64,000 nucleotides of DNA from Pedobacter antarcticus (lineage in GTDB: Bacteria > Bacteroidota > Bacteroidia > Sphingobacteriales > Sphingobacteriaceae), in NCBI RefSeq assembly GCF_900112985.1, contig NZ_FONS01000001.1:245730-309729 (forward strand). The letters are read 5' to 3'. Below the pieces are notes generated by a model. The model searched no databases. It was not told where the DNA came from and worked only from the letters and a program-made list of their open reading frames with translations. The translations under genes and the position numbers were made by a program. Numbering within the stretch: position 1 is the first letter of the stretch; each line of letters opens with the position of its first letter. Of this stretch, positions 46,855 through 55,224 are shown piece after piece.

Positions 46855-47652
46855 TTAGTTAACTGGGAATAACCTTTTTGCAACACCTGGGGCAGACACC
46901 AGCAGGCTTTCATCTCCCCATTTCCAAACATCGCCTTTGGTGTTCAGAATCTCAGCTCCAGCTTCGCTGGCGATTAAAATACCTGCCAACCAATTGAAAG
47001 TATCTAGTCCCAGTTGATAAAACACATCAATTCTACCACAGCCAACATAAGCCAATTGCAAACCATGCGGACCATAATTCCTTACAACTCCAAACTGGTT
47101 GAGCAAGCCAGTCACTGCAGCTCCTTGTTGTTGATTAAACCCTCGATCAGCAGACTCTTGATGCCCATATTCAAATGCAGCAACCATTATTTCAGCATCT
47201 GATTTCACAACCGGGCTGATATGTCTGCCGTTCATAAATGCACCCGATCCTTTTTGTGCCCAGAAAATTTCATTGGACAGGGGATCATAAATCACCGAAA
47301 AGTACACCTCCTCATTCCTTATCATTGCAAGATTAATCGTCCAACCAGGAATATGCTGCAAATACTGTATGGCACCATCCATGGCATCACAAATCCAATA
47401 TTCCGGTAACTGCAAGGGTCGCTTTTGTCCATTGTTGTCAAATTCATTAATAGTGTTCCACGGAATATCAGGAAACTTATCGTTTAATCCTGTTTTTAAA
47501 ACCGACATGCAGCGTTCATCAATCGCTTCAAGCTGTCGAAAAAATTCATTTTTAGTCGTTGGAATGGAATTTAGTTTATAATCCTGAAGAAATAGGTCTC
47601 CCGCTTTTCTTACGGCGTCCAAAATGGATTGAGTATTTATTTGCTGATTCAT
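46855..47652 (-). CDS. inositol monophosphatase-like protein with altered active site
   Basis: 265 aa with the fold of the IMPase/CysQ/FBPase family. Motif 1 reads WICDAMDGAIQYL (D89, D92) where the family has DPxDGTxN; the conserved Thr is Ala94. The WDxAAG metal motif near the C-terminus reads FNWLAG, so the usual Asp is Asn220. Glu70 seems to be kept (INEFD). The metal site is therefore changed, and activity may be lost or shifted. Followed by the SDR-like gene; an AraC regulator lies upstream. Confidence 0.8.
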   Translation of the reverse strand: MNQQINTQSILDAVRKAGDLFLQDYKLNSIPTTKNEFFRQLEAIDERCMSVLKTGLNDKFPDIPWNTINEFDNNGQKRPLQLPEYWICDAMDGAIQYLQHIPGWTINLAMIRNEEVYFSVIYDPLSNEIFWAQKGSGAFMNGRHISPVVKSDAEIMVAAFEYGHQESADRGFNQQQGAAVTGLLNQFGVVRNYGPHGLQLAYVGCGRIDVFYQLGLDTFNWLAGILIASEAGAEILNTKGDVWKWGDESLLVSAPGVAKRLFPVN

Positions 47653-47715
47653 TTGTTTCTTTTATAGGACAAAGAACGCAGATAAAAGTAGGGCACAATA
47701 GAACAAAACCTTGAA

Positions 47716-48588
47716 TTAATAGTCCTGATCGAGGTATTGTTTACGGAACTCCAAAGGAGTCGAACCTGTGATCTTTTTAAAAAGCTTCCCAAAGTATACA
47801 GGTTCCTCATAGCCGAGTTGATAAGCAACTTCCTTCACTGTTAGTTTAGAAAAACAGAGCAGCCGCTTTGCTTCGAGTATGCAGTATTGCTGAATGCAGG
47901 CAGATACAGAATCACCCGTAAGACCTTTGATGGTATCATATAGATGTGCTGCAGATATGTTCAACTCAGCGGCATACCTTGCAGGTTGTTTCCATTCTCT
48001 ATAATGTACTTTAAGCAGCTGTGTAAATGCCTCTTGTATAATAAATCCGCGATTGGGTTTTACCCTCCCAGTGTTATGAATGTTACTGGTTTCTCCCGCT
48101 AGCAGTCCAAGCAGGGCGTCGAGTATAGAGTGCTTTGCACGCAGCTTAAATGGGTTCGCTGATTGTTCCTGCAATCTCTCCATCTGTTCCAAAAAAGTGA
48201 AAGAGTGTCCATAAAGAAGAGAATTTTCATTTATGAATAAAGGATGCTGAAAGCTTCTTTCGAAAATTAACTGGAATTCTTTGTCCACCAGGGCCGGATC
48301 TATACTAATTATCCAACCTTTGAGATTATGTGCCGAAACCGTATAGTGAATCTGCCCGGGAAAAATTAGCAAAAGTGTAGGCCCTAATATTGTGATATTT
48401 TTAAAGTCAATACTCATTAACAGATCACCGCTAGAAGCGAACAGTAACAGATAATGATCATCCCTGTGGGGCCGTGAGTGGTCATGTTCAGAAACATGAG
48501 CATCGTGTTCTATATTCTTTATGATCATACCTGCCTTAGCAAGTGGTGACAATGGAAATTTAAGAACATTAGATTGTTTATTTCTCAA
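47716..48588 (-). CDS. AraC family transcriptional regulator
   Basis: About 290 aa. There is no ATG before the conserved N-terminal part; TTG 48588 (MRNKQSNVLKF) is the start I prefer, TTG 48651 and ATG 48528 are alternatives. The N-terminal cupin-like sensing part holds EHDHSRPHRDDHYLLLF. The C-terminal double HTH covers the last 100 residues (AAELNISAAHLYDTIKGLTGDS; VKEVAYQLGYEEPVYFGKLFKKITG). It is divergent from the ABM gene; two Crp/Fnr-like sites lie between them. Confidence 0.85.
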   Translation of the reverse strand: MRNKQSNVLKFPLSPLAKAGMIIKNIEHDAHVSEHDHSRPHRDDHYLLLFASSGDLLMSIDFKNITILGPTLLLIFPGQIHYTVSAHNLKGWIISIDPALVDKEFQLIFERSFQHPLFINENSLLYGHSFTFLEQMERLQEQSANPFKLRAKHSILDALLGLLAGETSNIHNTGRVKPNRGFIIQEAFTQLLKVHYREWKQPARYAAELNISAAHLYDTIKGLTGDSVSACIQQYCILEAKRLLCFSKLTVKEVAYQLGYEEPVYFGKLFKKITGSTPLEFRKQYLDQDY

Positions 48589-48717
48589 TTCTGTCTTGTT
48601 AAGTTTTGCAAGTCTGGTAATGCGGGTTATCTGACTATCAATTTTACACAAAAAATTTATATTTCATTATACTTTGAAAAGTCCAGTCAAGCCCCGCAGA
48701 ACTAGTATTCATTTAGA

Positions 48718-48767
48718 GTGATGTAAATCACATTAATCCACAATATTCCGAATGTGATTTACATCAC
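48718..48767. promoter_or_regulatory. two Crp/Fnr-like operators forming a 17-bp inverted repeat
   Basis: GTGATGTAAATCACATT at 48718-48734 and its exact complement at 48751-48767. Each arm contains a dimer site of type GTGAT-N4-ATCAC, centres 36 bases apart. A degenerate -7 element (CATCTTTG at 48791-48798) lies downstream toward the ABM gene, which would put the second centre close to -42. Confidence 0.75.
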
Positions 48768-48885
48768 CTGCTTTTCTTTTCTATTAGGCTCATCTTTGAC
48801 CTGTCAACTAACCAATACTTCATTAAAATATTGAAGATCTGCTGGTAACACGGTTGATAAATGAAATAATTATAAAAAGAATAAC

Positions 48886-49176
48886 ATGGAAAAAGAACTC
48901 ATCGTAAAGTGGAAAATAAAAGAAAGTGAAACTCAAAGAATTTTGACCCTGCTGGAAGAACTAGTTGAGAATACCAGAAATGAACCGGGTAATGTCTTAT
49001 ATAATATCTATCAATCGGTTGAAAATACCAATGAGATTATTCTGCATGAATGTTATGTTGACGCTGACGCGGTAGAGGCTCACAAAGGCTCTAAGCATTA
49101 TCAAAAAACCGTATTAGAGCAAATTATTCCACATTTAGAAATCCGTGAAGTTAACATCTTAAACAAACTTTTTTAA
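48886..49176 (+). CDS. antibiotic biosynthesis monooxygenase (ABM) domain protein
   Basis: 96 aa ferredoxin-like dimer fold of the ABM family (VKWKIKESETQRILTLLEELVENTRNEPGNVLYNIYQS; ILHECYVDADAVEAHKGSKHYQ). Relatives include quinol monooxygenase YgiN. It needs no cofactor in most members. It is followed 12 bases later by a DJ-1/PfpI protein, so a redox or quinone-stress role is plausible but not shown. Confidence 0.88.
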   Translation: MEKELIVKWKIKESETQRILTLLEELVENTRNEPGNVLYNIYQSVENTNEIILHECYVDADAVEAHKGSKHYQKTVLEQIIPHLEIREVNILNKLF

Positions 49177-49188
49177 AAAAAAATCATC

Positions 49189-49860
49189 ATGTCAAAAAGA
49201 ATATTATTTATCGTCTCCAATGCAAAATTTATTGGCCCAGATAACAGAAAAACCGGTGTGTTTCTTGACGAGGTAGCTCATCCATATGTAGAATTTGAAG
49301 ACGCAGGCTATCAAATTGATTTTGCAAGTCTTACCGGAGAGGTTCCCCACCTCGATAATATGCAAGCAAAAGACGAAGCATCAAATGCAAGATTCCTAAA
49401 AGAGGCCGGATGGGAAAAGATGCAGCATAATAGCAAACTTTCGGAAGTGGATGTGAGTATCTATAATGCAATTTTTGTTCCGGGCGGTTTAGCACCTATG
49501 GTCGATATGCCTGAAAATGAACTGTTAAAAGAGGTAATTGCTGAAACCTATGAAAGAAAAGCCATAGTTGGTGCCGTATGCCACGGTCCGGTATCACTAC
49601 TCAATGTAAAACTTAGCGACGGCACCTTTTTGCTTAAGGATAAAAACATTACTTCTTTTACCAATGAAGAGGAGAACAACTATGCCAGGGCGGATGTTCC
49701 ATTTGCGCTGGAAAGTGCACTCACTGAACAAGGAGCTAAATTTCATGCGGCAGCACCATGGTCAGACCACAGTATTGCCGATGACAACCTGGTGACCGGA
49801 CAAAATCCAGCATCTGCACGTGGTACCGCTCAAAAGATGATTGCTCTTTTAGAAGCATAG
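49189..49860 (+). CDS. DJ-1/PfpI family protein, Hsp31-like glyoxalase group
   Basis: 223 aa. Nucleophile elbow with C131 in AVCHGPVSLLN; acidic residue near FVPGG; ADDNLVTGQNPASA near the C-terminus. The 223-residue form matches the class I GATase group, with members that act as glyoxalase III, chaperone or deglycase. It probably shares an mRNA with the ABM gene, suggesting detoxification of reactive electrophiles. Mechanism is by family. Confidence 0.9.
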   Translation: MSKRILFIVSNAKFIGPDNRKTGVFLDEVAHPYVEFEDAGYQIDFASLTGEVPHLDNMQAKDEASNARFLKEAGWEKMQHNSKLSEVDVSIYNAIFVPGGLAPMVDMPENELLKEVIAETYERKAIVGAVCHGPVSLLNVKLSDGTFLLKDKNITSFTNEEENNYARADVPFALESALTEQGAKFHAAAPWSDHSIADDNLVTGQNPASARGTAQKMIALLEA

Positions 49861-49893
49861 TATCATCATCAAAAAGGCCGCATCCAATGATTG

Positions 49894-49936
49894 AAGTAAA
49901 CCCCAAAAGTTTTTGCCCAACTTTTGGGGTTTACTT
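49894..49936. terminator. bidirectional terminator
   Basis: 16-bp perfect stem (AAGTAAACCCCAAAAG and its complement) with an 11-base loop. It lies between the convergent DJ-1 gene and the Crp/Fnr regulator. T-runs are short. Confidence 0.75.
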
Positions 49937-49950
49937 ATAGGCGTCAAGGT

Positions 49951-50517
49951 TTAGTGCAAACGACTTAACGTTTCGCGAGATACGCCTAAATAAGCTGCAA
50001 TAAGCTGTTTTGGAACTATATTATACAATTGCGGGTACATGGCCAGCAATTCTTCATAACGGGTTTTGGCATCGTTATTCATGAAGGACAACAGTCGTTT
50101 CTGAGAGGCTACATATCCTCTATTGGAGCGCCAGCGAAAGAAATACTCCAGCGGATAAATTTCCCTGCACAGCCTTTCTCTATCCTCACTTCTCAAGCAC
50201 AAAACTTCAGAATCGGTGATACAATCAAGACCAATAGTCGCAAGATCTCCATTGTATAAAGAGTTAAAATCAGAAGCCCACCAGGTAGACATCGCAAACT
50301 GAAGGATAAACATCTTTTGTTCGTCGTTGACATAAAAAGTTTTCAAGCATCCTTCCAGCACAAAATACTCACAGTCCACACGATCTCCCACACTGATTAT
50401 CGACTCTCCTTTTTTAAACGAATAAGGCTTAAAGTGCGAGTAAAAATAATCGAACTCTGTATCTGTTAGCGTAATAGTTTTAGCAAGATGGGTTTTTAAA
50501 ATATCCTGTGGAGACAT
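49951..50517 (-). CDS. Crp/Fnr family transcriptional regulator
   Basis: 188 aa. Cyclic-nucleotide-binding-like domain (about 20-110; YFVLEGCLKTFYVNDEQKMFI) and a Crp-type HTH at the C-terminus (VPKQLIAAYLGVSRETLSRLH). No FNR-type cysteine set is present. It is a candidate to bind the two operators at 48.7 kb, 1.2 kb away; this is only inferred from family and distance. Divergent from the symporter gene. Confidence 0.88.
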   Translation of the reverse strand: MSPQDILKTHLAKTITLTDTEFDYFYSHFKPYSFKKGESIISVGDRVDCEYFVLEGCLKTFYVNDEQKMFILQFAMSTWWASDFNSLYNGDLATIGLDCITDSEVLCLRSEDRERLCREIYPLEYFFRWRSNRGYVASQKRLLSFMNNDAKTRYEELLAMYPQLYNIVPKQLIAAYLGVSRETLSRLH

Positions 50518-50653
50518 ATAGAACTTGAAAATTGGGAATTACCAAAGATATAATTATAGACTCAATAATTTTACCTCCATTAAGATGCCGATATCTTATA
50601 TTAGAGGTTTAAGACGCTTTTTTTTACTCAATTATAGACAAACTAGTTACAAC

Positions 50654-51946
50654 ATGATGAAGAACATCACCACACACCTAACTTTTCAGGTGATCATTGC
50701 AATAATTTTTGGCATCCTGGTCGGGATGTTCTTCCCCACTTTTGCAAATACTGCCAAACTGATCAGCAAAACTTTCATCAACATGATCAGCATGTTGATA
50801 GCTCCAATCATTTTCTTCACTATTGTGCTCGGCATTGCCAAAATGGGGGATATGAAAAAGGTGGGACGCGTTGGTGGGAAAGCACTACTTTATTTCGAAT
50901 TAATTACGACTATAGCTATTTTTATCGGCCTGGTAACGGCCAATTTAATGAGACCCGGTGATGGCTTAGATCCAGTGGTAGGCCATCCCAGTACTGCGAC
51001 TGCAGCAATTGTATCTGGCAATCCTGCCACCATCCATGCGCCCACGGTTGCAGCTCCTGTTAGTATGGGCTGGATGGATTTCATAAGTAACATCATTACT
51101 CCGAATATTTTCGAGTCTTTTGCCAAAGGCGATATTTTGCAAATCCTCTTTTTTGCCATCTTGTTCGGTTTTGCATTAAGCAAAATGGGCCGGGCCGGGA
51201 GACATACCATCGTCGCTTTTGAGAACCTCTCTCAGGTTATTTTCAATATAATGAAATTTGTAATGAAACTTGCCCCTCTCGGTGCATTTGGAGGAATGGC
51301 ATTTACTGTTGGTAACTATGGCCTTTCTACACTGATTCCGATGGGGAAAGTAATGTTGGTCGTTTACATCACTTGCTTGTTATTTATCTTTGTAGTGCTC
51401 AATTTCATCTGTTACCTCTATAAATTTAGCCTTTGGCAATACCTGAAATATATTCGTCAAGAGATCTTAGTAGTGCTTGGAACCTCTTCTTCGGAATCTG
51501 TTCTGCCAAGCATGATTCAAAAGATGGAACGTTTTGGTTGCTCGAAATCAGTCGTAGGACTGGTAATTCCTACCGGTTATTCTTTTAACCTCGACGGTAC
51601 TTCTATTTATCTTTCTATTGCCCTGATTTTCCTAACCCAGGCATTCAAAGTCGAGATTGGAATCACAGAGCAGATCGCAGCGATGGGCATCTTAATGGTA
51701 ACTTCAAAAGGTGCTGCCGGCGTTACCGGTAGTGGTTTTATTGTGCTCAGCTCGACACTGGTTTCCTTAAATATCATGCCCGTAGAAAATGTGGCTATCT
51801 TATTGGGTGTAGACCGGTTTATGTCGGAAGCCAGATCAATCACCAATCTAATTGGCAACGGTATCGCCGTGGTGGTGATCGCTAAAAGTGAGAAAGAATT
51901 TGATGAAGAAAAATATCAACTGGCTATCAACCCGGCAACAGCTTAA
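50654..51946 (+). CDS. dicarboxylate/amino acid:cation symporter (DAACS family)
   Basis: 430 aa from ATG 50654; upstream codons are open but not related to the family. About eight membrane helices and two re-entrant loops. The signature blocks SSSESVLPSM, TGYSFNLDGTSIYLSI and SKGAAGVTGSGFIVL are intact. It imports C4-dicarboxylates or acidic amino acids with Na+ or H+. It is divergent from the Crp/Fnr gene, so regulation by that protein is possible. Confidence 0.93.
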   Translation: MMKNITTHLTFQVIIAIIFGILVGMFFPTFANTAKLISKTFINMISMLIAPIIFFTIVLGIAKMGDMKKVGRVGGKALLYFELITTIAIFIGLVTANLMRPGDGLDPVVGHPSTATAAIVSGNPATIHAPTVAAPVSMGWMDFISNIITPNIFESFAKGDILQILFFAILFGFALSKMGRAGRHTIVAFENLSQVIFNIMKFVMKLAPLGAFGGMAFTVGNYGLSTLIPMGKVMLVVYITCLLFIFVVLNFICYLYKFSLWQYLKYIRQEILVVLGTSSSESVLPSMIQKMERFGCSKSVVGLVIPTGYSFNLDGTSIYLSIALIFLTQAFKVEIGITEQIAAMGILMVTSKGAAGVTGSGFIVLSSTLVSLNIMPVENVAILLGVDRFMSEARSITNLIGNGIAVVVIAKSEKEFDEEKYQLAINPATA

Positions 51947-52084
51947 TTTTATTGATGCGATCTGCGAATAGTTTAAGGTATAAATACAGATATAAACAGG
52001 TATAATCCCCGAAAACTATTTGACATAGTGCAGGTTAGTATGACTGGTGAGCAAATTAGCAAACCTCAATTAACCCTACCTATT

Positions 52085-53032
52085 ATGTTTCATCATTCAA
52101 AAGATTTACAATTTAATGCTAGAGTATCCCGCCCTGATCCTGCTTTCGCAAACATTCTGTTAGAACAGTTTGGAGGAGAGAATGGCGAACTGGCAGCCGC
52201 TATGCAGTACTTCACACAAGCTTTCGGAGCTAAGCAACCACATCCCGACAAGTACGATATGCTTATGGACATTGCGACCGAAGAATTTTCACATCTTGAA
52301 ATTGTTGGCGCTACAATCCAAATGCTACTTAAAGGTGTAAACGGTGAACTGAAAGATGCAGCCGACGCATCCGAGATTATGCAAGTATTGGATGGCAAAG
52401 CCGCTAAAGAAAACATTATTCATGCAGCACTTAGTGCGAACCCTCAGTTCCCAATTATAACAGGTGGCGGGCCAACGTTGCGTAACAGTATGGGCATTCC
52501 ATGGTGTGCGTCTTACATTCATTCTAATGGTGATTTGACAGTCGATTTAAGAAGTAACCTTGCTTCTGAGTCGCGGGCAAAATTAGTTTATGAACACCTT
52601 ATGAAATTTACTGACGATCCTTACGTAAAAGAAACGTTGTCATTTCTGATGACTAGAGAAGTAGCGCATTATAAAATGTTTGAGGCCGCATTGGAAACTA
52701 TTCAACCAAATTTCCCTCCAGGAGTATTACAGGCTGACCCGCGTTTTACGCAGCAGTATTTTAACCTTTCACCATCACAGAGCGTACGCGGTCCATGGAA
52801 TGAAGGTGAAATGCCTGCCATGGGTAAGCAATGGGAATACGTATCAGACCCTCTTAGTCATATTGCCGAGACTGAAGGACTAAGTATACCCGGCGACGAT
52901 CTGGCTGAAGAACTGGAGGAAACCGAGAAAATAAATTTGCAGATGAGTAAAATACGTAGTGAGGAAGTCAAACAATCAGAGCCCGACGGTGTTGCACAAT
53001 GGAGCAGCTATACGGCTGATGCCCTAAAATAA
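52085..53032 (+). CDS. manganese catalase family protein
   Basis: 315 aa from ATG 52085, where the family starts (FHHSKDLQFNARVSRPDPAF); the GTG at 52028 and ATG at 52040 are upstream in the frame but add no similarity. Dimanganese ligands: Glu in GENGELAAAMQYF, Glu and His in TEEFSHLE, Glu in LVYEHLMKF and His in REVAHYKMF. It breaks down hydrogen peroxide without heme. The C-terminal tail is acidic. Confidence 0.93.
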   Translation: MFHHSKDLQFNARVSRPDPAFANILLEQFGGENGELAAAMQYFTQAFGAKQPHPDKYDMLMDIATEEFSHLEIVGATIQMLLKGVNGELKDAADASEIMQVLDGKAAKENIIHAALSANPQFPIITGGGPTLRNSMGIPWCASYIHSNGDLTVDLRSNLASESRAKLVYEHLMKFTDDPYVKETLSFLMTREVAHYKMFEAALETIQPNFPPGVLQADPRFTQQYFNLSPSQSVRGPWNEGEMPAMGKQWEYVSDPLSHIAETEGLSIPGDDLAEELEETEKINLQMSKIRSEEVKQSEPDGVAQWSSYTADALK

Positions 53033-53045
53033 GGCACACCGTTAT

Positions 53046-53073
53046 AGGGGCTAAAATATGTACCTTAGCCCCT
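53046..53073 (+). terminator. terminator after the Mn catalase
   Basis: Stem AGGGGCTAA / TTAGCCCCT (9 bp) with a 10-base loop, followed by ATTTAATT. It overlaps the false upstream start of the next gene. Confidence 0.78.
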
Positions 53074-53087
53074 ATTTAATTACGCTC

Positions 53088-54209
53088 ATGCACAAGAACA
53101 CTGAAAATATCAATACATTAATCGAACTCAACGAAGAATTGGAAAACTATTTTCAAAATACAATCATACCGCAGCTCTTTGTAGATGCAGATCTGATTCT
53201 ACGTAAGTTCACCCCACCTGCCATGAGGCAGTTCAAATTAAAAAAGGAACATATAGGAACGCCCTTAATTGATGTAAAAGAAAATTTTCGGTTTCCGACA
53301 ATCATTGATAATATCAATCTGGTAATCACGACGGGCGAAATCCTGGAAAAAGAAATCCAGACGACAGATCTGCGCTGGTATCAGATGAACATTCTTCCAT
53401 ATGTGTTGAGAAAAGAGAATAAAACCAATGGTGTAATTATCACGTTTGTGGACATTACTTCGCGTATCAAGGATTTAAAAGAACAGGAAAAATTAATCGC
53501 TGAACATGAATTGTTACTTGATACCATTGCACACGACATAAAAAACCCGTTGACAGCATTAGGGATAGGAATAGGCATGCTAAAAAAGTTCCAGGAAAAG
53601 GGCATGGAAAAATTCCCGTCTCTCTTGGAAAAGGTGGAGGGCAACCTGACGAAGATGAAAATGATTATTAATGATTTAGTGCAATCACGATGGCATGAAC
53701 ACCGGTATCAGGCGGAGGAAGAAATGCTCGACCTCCAAAATATAATTGAAGATGTGAAGCTTACGCTCGCTCCACAAATAAATGAATCAAACGCCAAAAT
53801 CAAGCAACATATTGGTCTTTCGGAAATTACCTTTGCCAGGCGCAAGCTCCGAAGTATTGTGTATAATCTTGTGAATAATGCCATTAAATATAAAGCTCCG
53901 GATCGCCGTCCGGAAATACATATTGAGACCTATTCAGAAGATGAATTTATGGTTATCAGCATCGCAGACAATGGAATTGGTATAGACCCAGAAAATTTGA
54001 GTTCAATCTTTGAGAAGTTTCGACGTGTAACAACATCAATAGAAGGAAATGGTGTTGGACTTTATCTGGTAAAACAAATTCTCGAAAATTCGGGAGGTAA
54101 GATTACAGTGGATAGTACACCAGGTAAAGGTTCGACTTTTAAGGCGTTCCTAAAATTGGACGGAAGCATTCGCTCTCAGGAGAAAGATTCGGCAATTACA
54201 TCATTTTAG
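53088..54209 (+). CDS. orphan PAS sensor histidine kinase
   Basis: 373 aa from ATG 53088; an ATG at 53058 lies inside the preceding terminator and is rejected. PAS domain about residues 25-128, HisKA with H149 in TIAHDIKNPLTAL, then HATPase with VYNLVNNAIKYKAP, ADNGIGIDP and GVGLYLVKQ. There is no membrane helix. The sequence leading to VITFVDITSR resembles PAS domains of CheR-type proteins. No response regulator is adjacent; it follows Mn catalase and precedes Hsp20. Confidence 0.9.
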   Translation: MHKNTENINTLIELNEELENYFQNTIIPQLFVDADLILRKFTPPAMRQFKLKKEHIGTPLIDVKENFRFPTIIDNINLVITTGEILEKEIQTTDLRWYQMNILPYVLRKENKTNGVIITFVDITSRIKDLKEQEKLIAEHELLLDTIAHDIKNPLTALGIGIGMLKKFQEKGMEKFPSLLEKVEGNLTKMKMIINDLVQSRWHEHRYQAEEEMLDLQNIIEDVKLTLAPQINESNAKIKQHIGLSEITFARRKLRSIVYNLVNNAIKYKAPDRRPEIHIETYSEDEFMVISIADNGIGIDPENLSSIFEKFRRVTTSIEGNGVGLYLVKQILENSGGKITVDSTPGKGSTFKAFLKLDGSIRSQEKDSAITSF

Positions 54210-54302
54210 GGACCAGGTCTCTAAGTTGTTAGCATTGGATAGCTTAACAATATGTTAGGCATAGATATTGCATATGCTCGGACACATCTAAAATCTCAAC
54301 TT

Positions 54303-54488
54303 ATGAATGTCAAACGTACCTTCGGGACCATCCTGACCATCCTTGGAATTATCGGTCTGATCTATGCCGGTTATGGATACACACAACATAGTGGCGCAAC
54401 CAGGCAATTAATCGTATTTGGTGTTATTGGAGTAATATTCTTTTTCACAGGCGTAGGATTAGTAAAAAACACTAAGGACGAGGCGTAG
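54303..54488 (+). CDS. small two-helix membrane protein, 61 aa
   Basis: From ATG 54303 (NVKRTFGT). Two membrane helices at about residues 6-24 (GTILTILGIIGLIYAGYGY) and 34-53 (LIVFGVIGVIFFFTGVGLV) with a short polar tail. It resembles small stress-linked inner-membrane proteins of Bacteroidota by shape only; no family is named. An earlier ATG at 54252 is possible but gives a polar leader. Convergent with hsp20. Confidence 0.65.
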   Translation: MNVKRTFGTILTILGIIGLIYAGYGYTQHSGATRQLIVFGVIGVIFFFTGVGLVKNTKDEA

Positions 54489-54530
54489 CTTCATTGTTTC
54501 CTGCCCGAGCTAAAGCAGTCTACAATGAAA

Positions 54531-54553
54531 GAGCCGCCTGAGAATGGCGGCTC
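54531..54553 (-). terminator. terminator after hsp20
   Basis: GAGCCGCC / GGCGGCTC stem (8 bp) with a 7-base loop; on the minus strand followed by TTTCATTG. It may also act on the small membrane-protein gene. Confidence 0.8.
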
Positions 54554-54578
54554 AACATTAGTAATCAATAAAATTAAC

Positions 54579-55025
54579 TTATTTAATTTCAATCTGGCGG
54601 CTCTGCACTTTAGCCTCCTCCCGTTTCGGGATATTAATAGCCAGTACACCATTTTCGTAACTTGCCTCAATGCCATTTTCTTCTGCAGATTCCGGAAGTT
54701 TGAAGGAGCGTACAAATGAATTATAACTGAATTCACGCTTATTGAAGTTACGCTCCTGCGAATCATTCTGCAAAGATTGCTCTACCGAAACGCTCAAAAC
54801 ATCTCTTTCCAGAGAAAGCTTAAAATCTTCTTTTTTCAGACCCGGCGCAGCCAGTTCTAAATGGTAATGGTCTTTACTTTCGCTAATGTTGGTAGCAGGA
54901 ACACGGCTCATCATACGATCAGAAAAAAATGTGTCATTGAAGATAGAGTCAAACACATCATTAATGCCTGGCATCAAGCCATTTTTCTTGTTGCTGTTGT
55001 TGGGATTAAATTTAACCAGTGTCAT
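54579..55025 (-). CDS. Hsp20/alpha-crystallin small heat-shock protein
   Basis: 148 aa. Alpha-crystallin domain about residues 38-130 (YHLELAAPGLKKEDFKLSLE; ENGVLAINIPKREEA) and an I-x-I motif (IEI) near the C-terminus that would dock oligomer partners. It holds unfolding proteins for refolding. Preceded by an unusually good ribosome-binding site (AAGGAGG). Lies in the stress group with Mn catalase. Confidence 0.94.
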   Translation of the reverse strand: MTLVKFNPNNSNKKNGLMPGINDVFDSIFNDTFFSDRMMSRVPATNISESKDHYHLELAAPGLKKEDFKLSLERDVLSVSVEQSLQNDSQERNFNKREFSYNSFVRSFKLPESAEENGIEASYENGVLAINIPKREEAKVQSRQIEIK

Positions 55026-55033
55026 AGGTTTTT

Positions 55034-55040
55034 CCTCCTT
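55034..55040 (-). promoter_or_regulatory. strong Shine-Dalgarno site of hsp20
   Basis: CCTCCTT on the plus strand gives AAGGAGG on the mRNA, 8 bases from ATG 55025. Such perfect sites are rare in Bacteroidota and almost absent in this window. Confidence 0.8.
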
Positions 55041-55224
55041 AATTTTTAATGATTAAAACTTATAATTAATTAAACTCTTGAACTTCACGTTCGAAAAAGA
55101 TGTATCAACTGGAATGCCAACGCCTGAGAAGCCAAAATCAACTGAAAAAATTTCAGAAACAATGAAAAATTTGCAGTACAAAATGTCAAAAATTCACGAT
55201 CACGACTGAAATTTACTAGTTTCT

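Noticed and set aside
52028-52084. Upstream GTG/ATG starts of the Mn catalase
   Set aside because: Family members begin at the F-H-H/F-H-K motif, which starts at ATG 52085.
53058-53087. Earlier ATG of the PAS kinase
   Set aside because: It lies in the loop of the catalase terminator; ATG 53088 fits better.
54491-54766. Open frames overlapping hsp20 on both strands
   Set aside because: They are shadows of the hsp20 frame; only the 148-aa frame has the alpha-crystallin domain.
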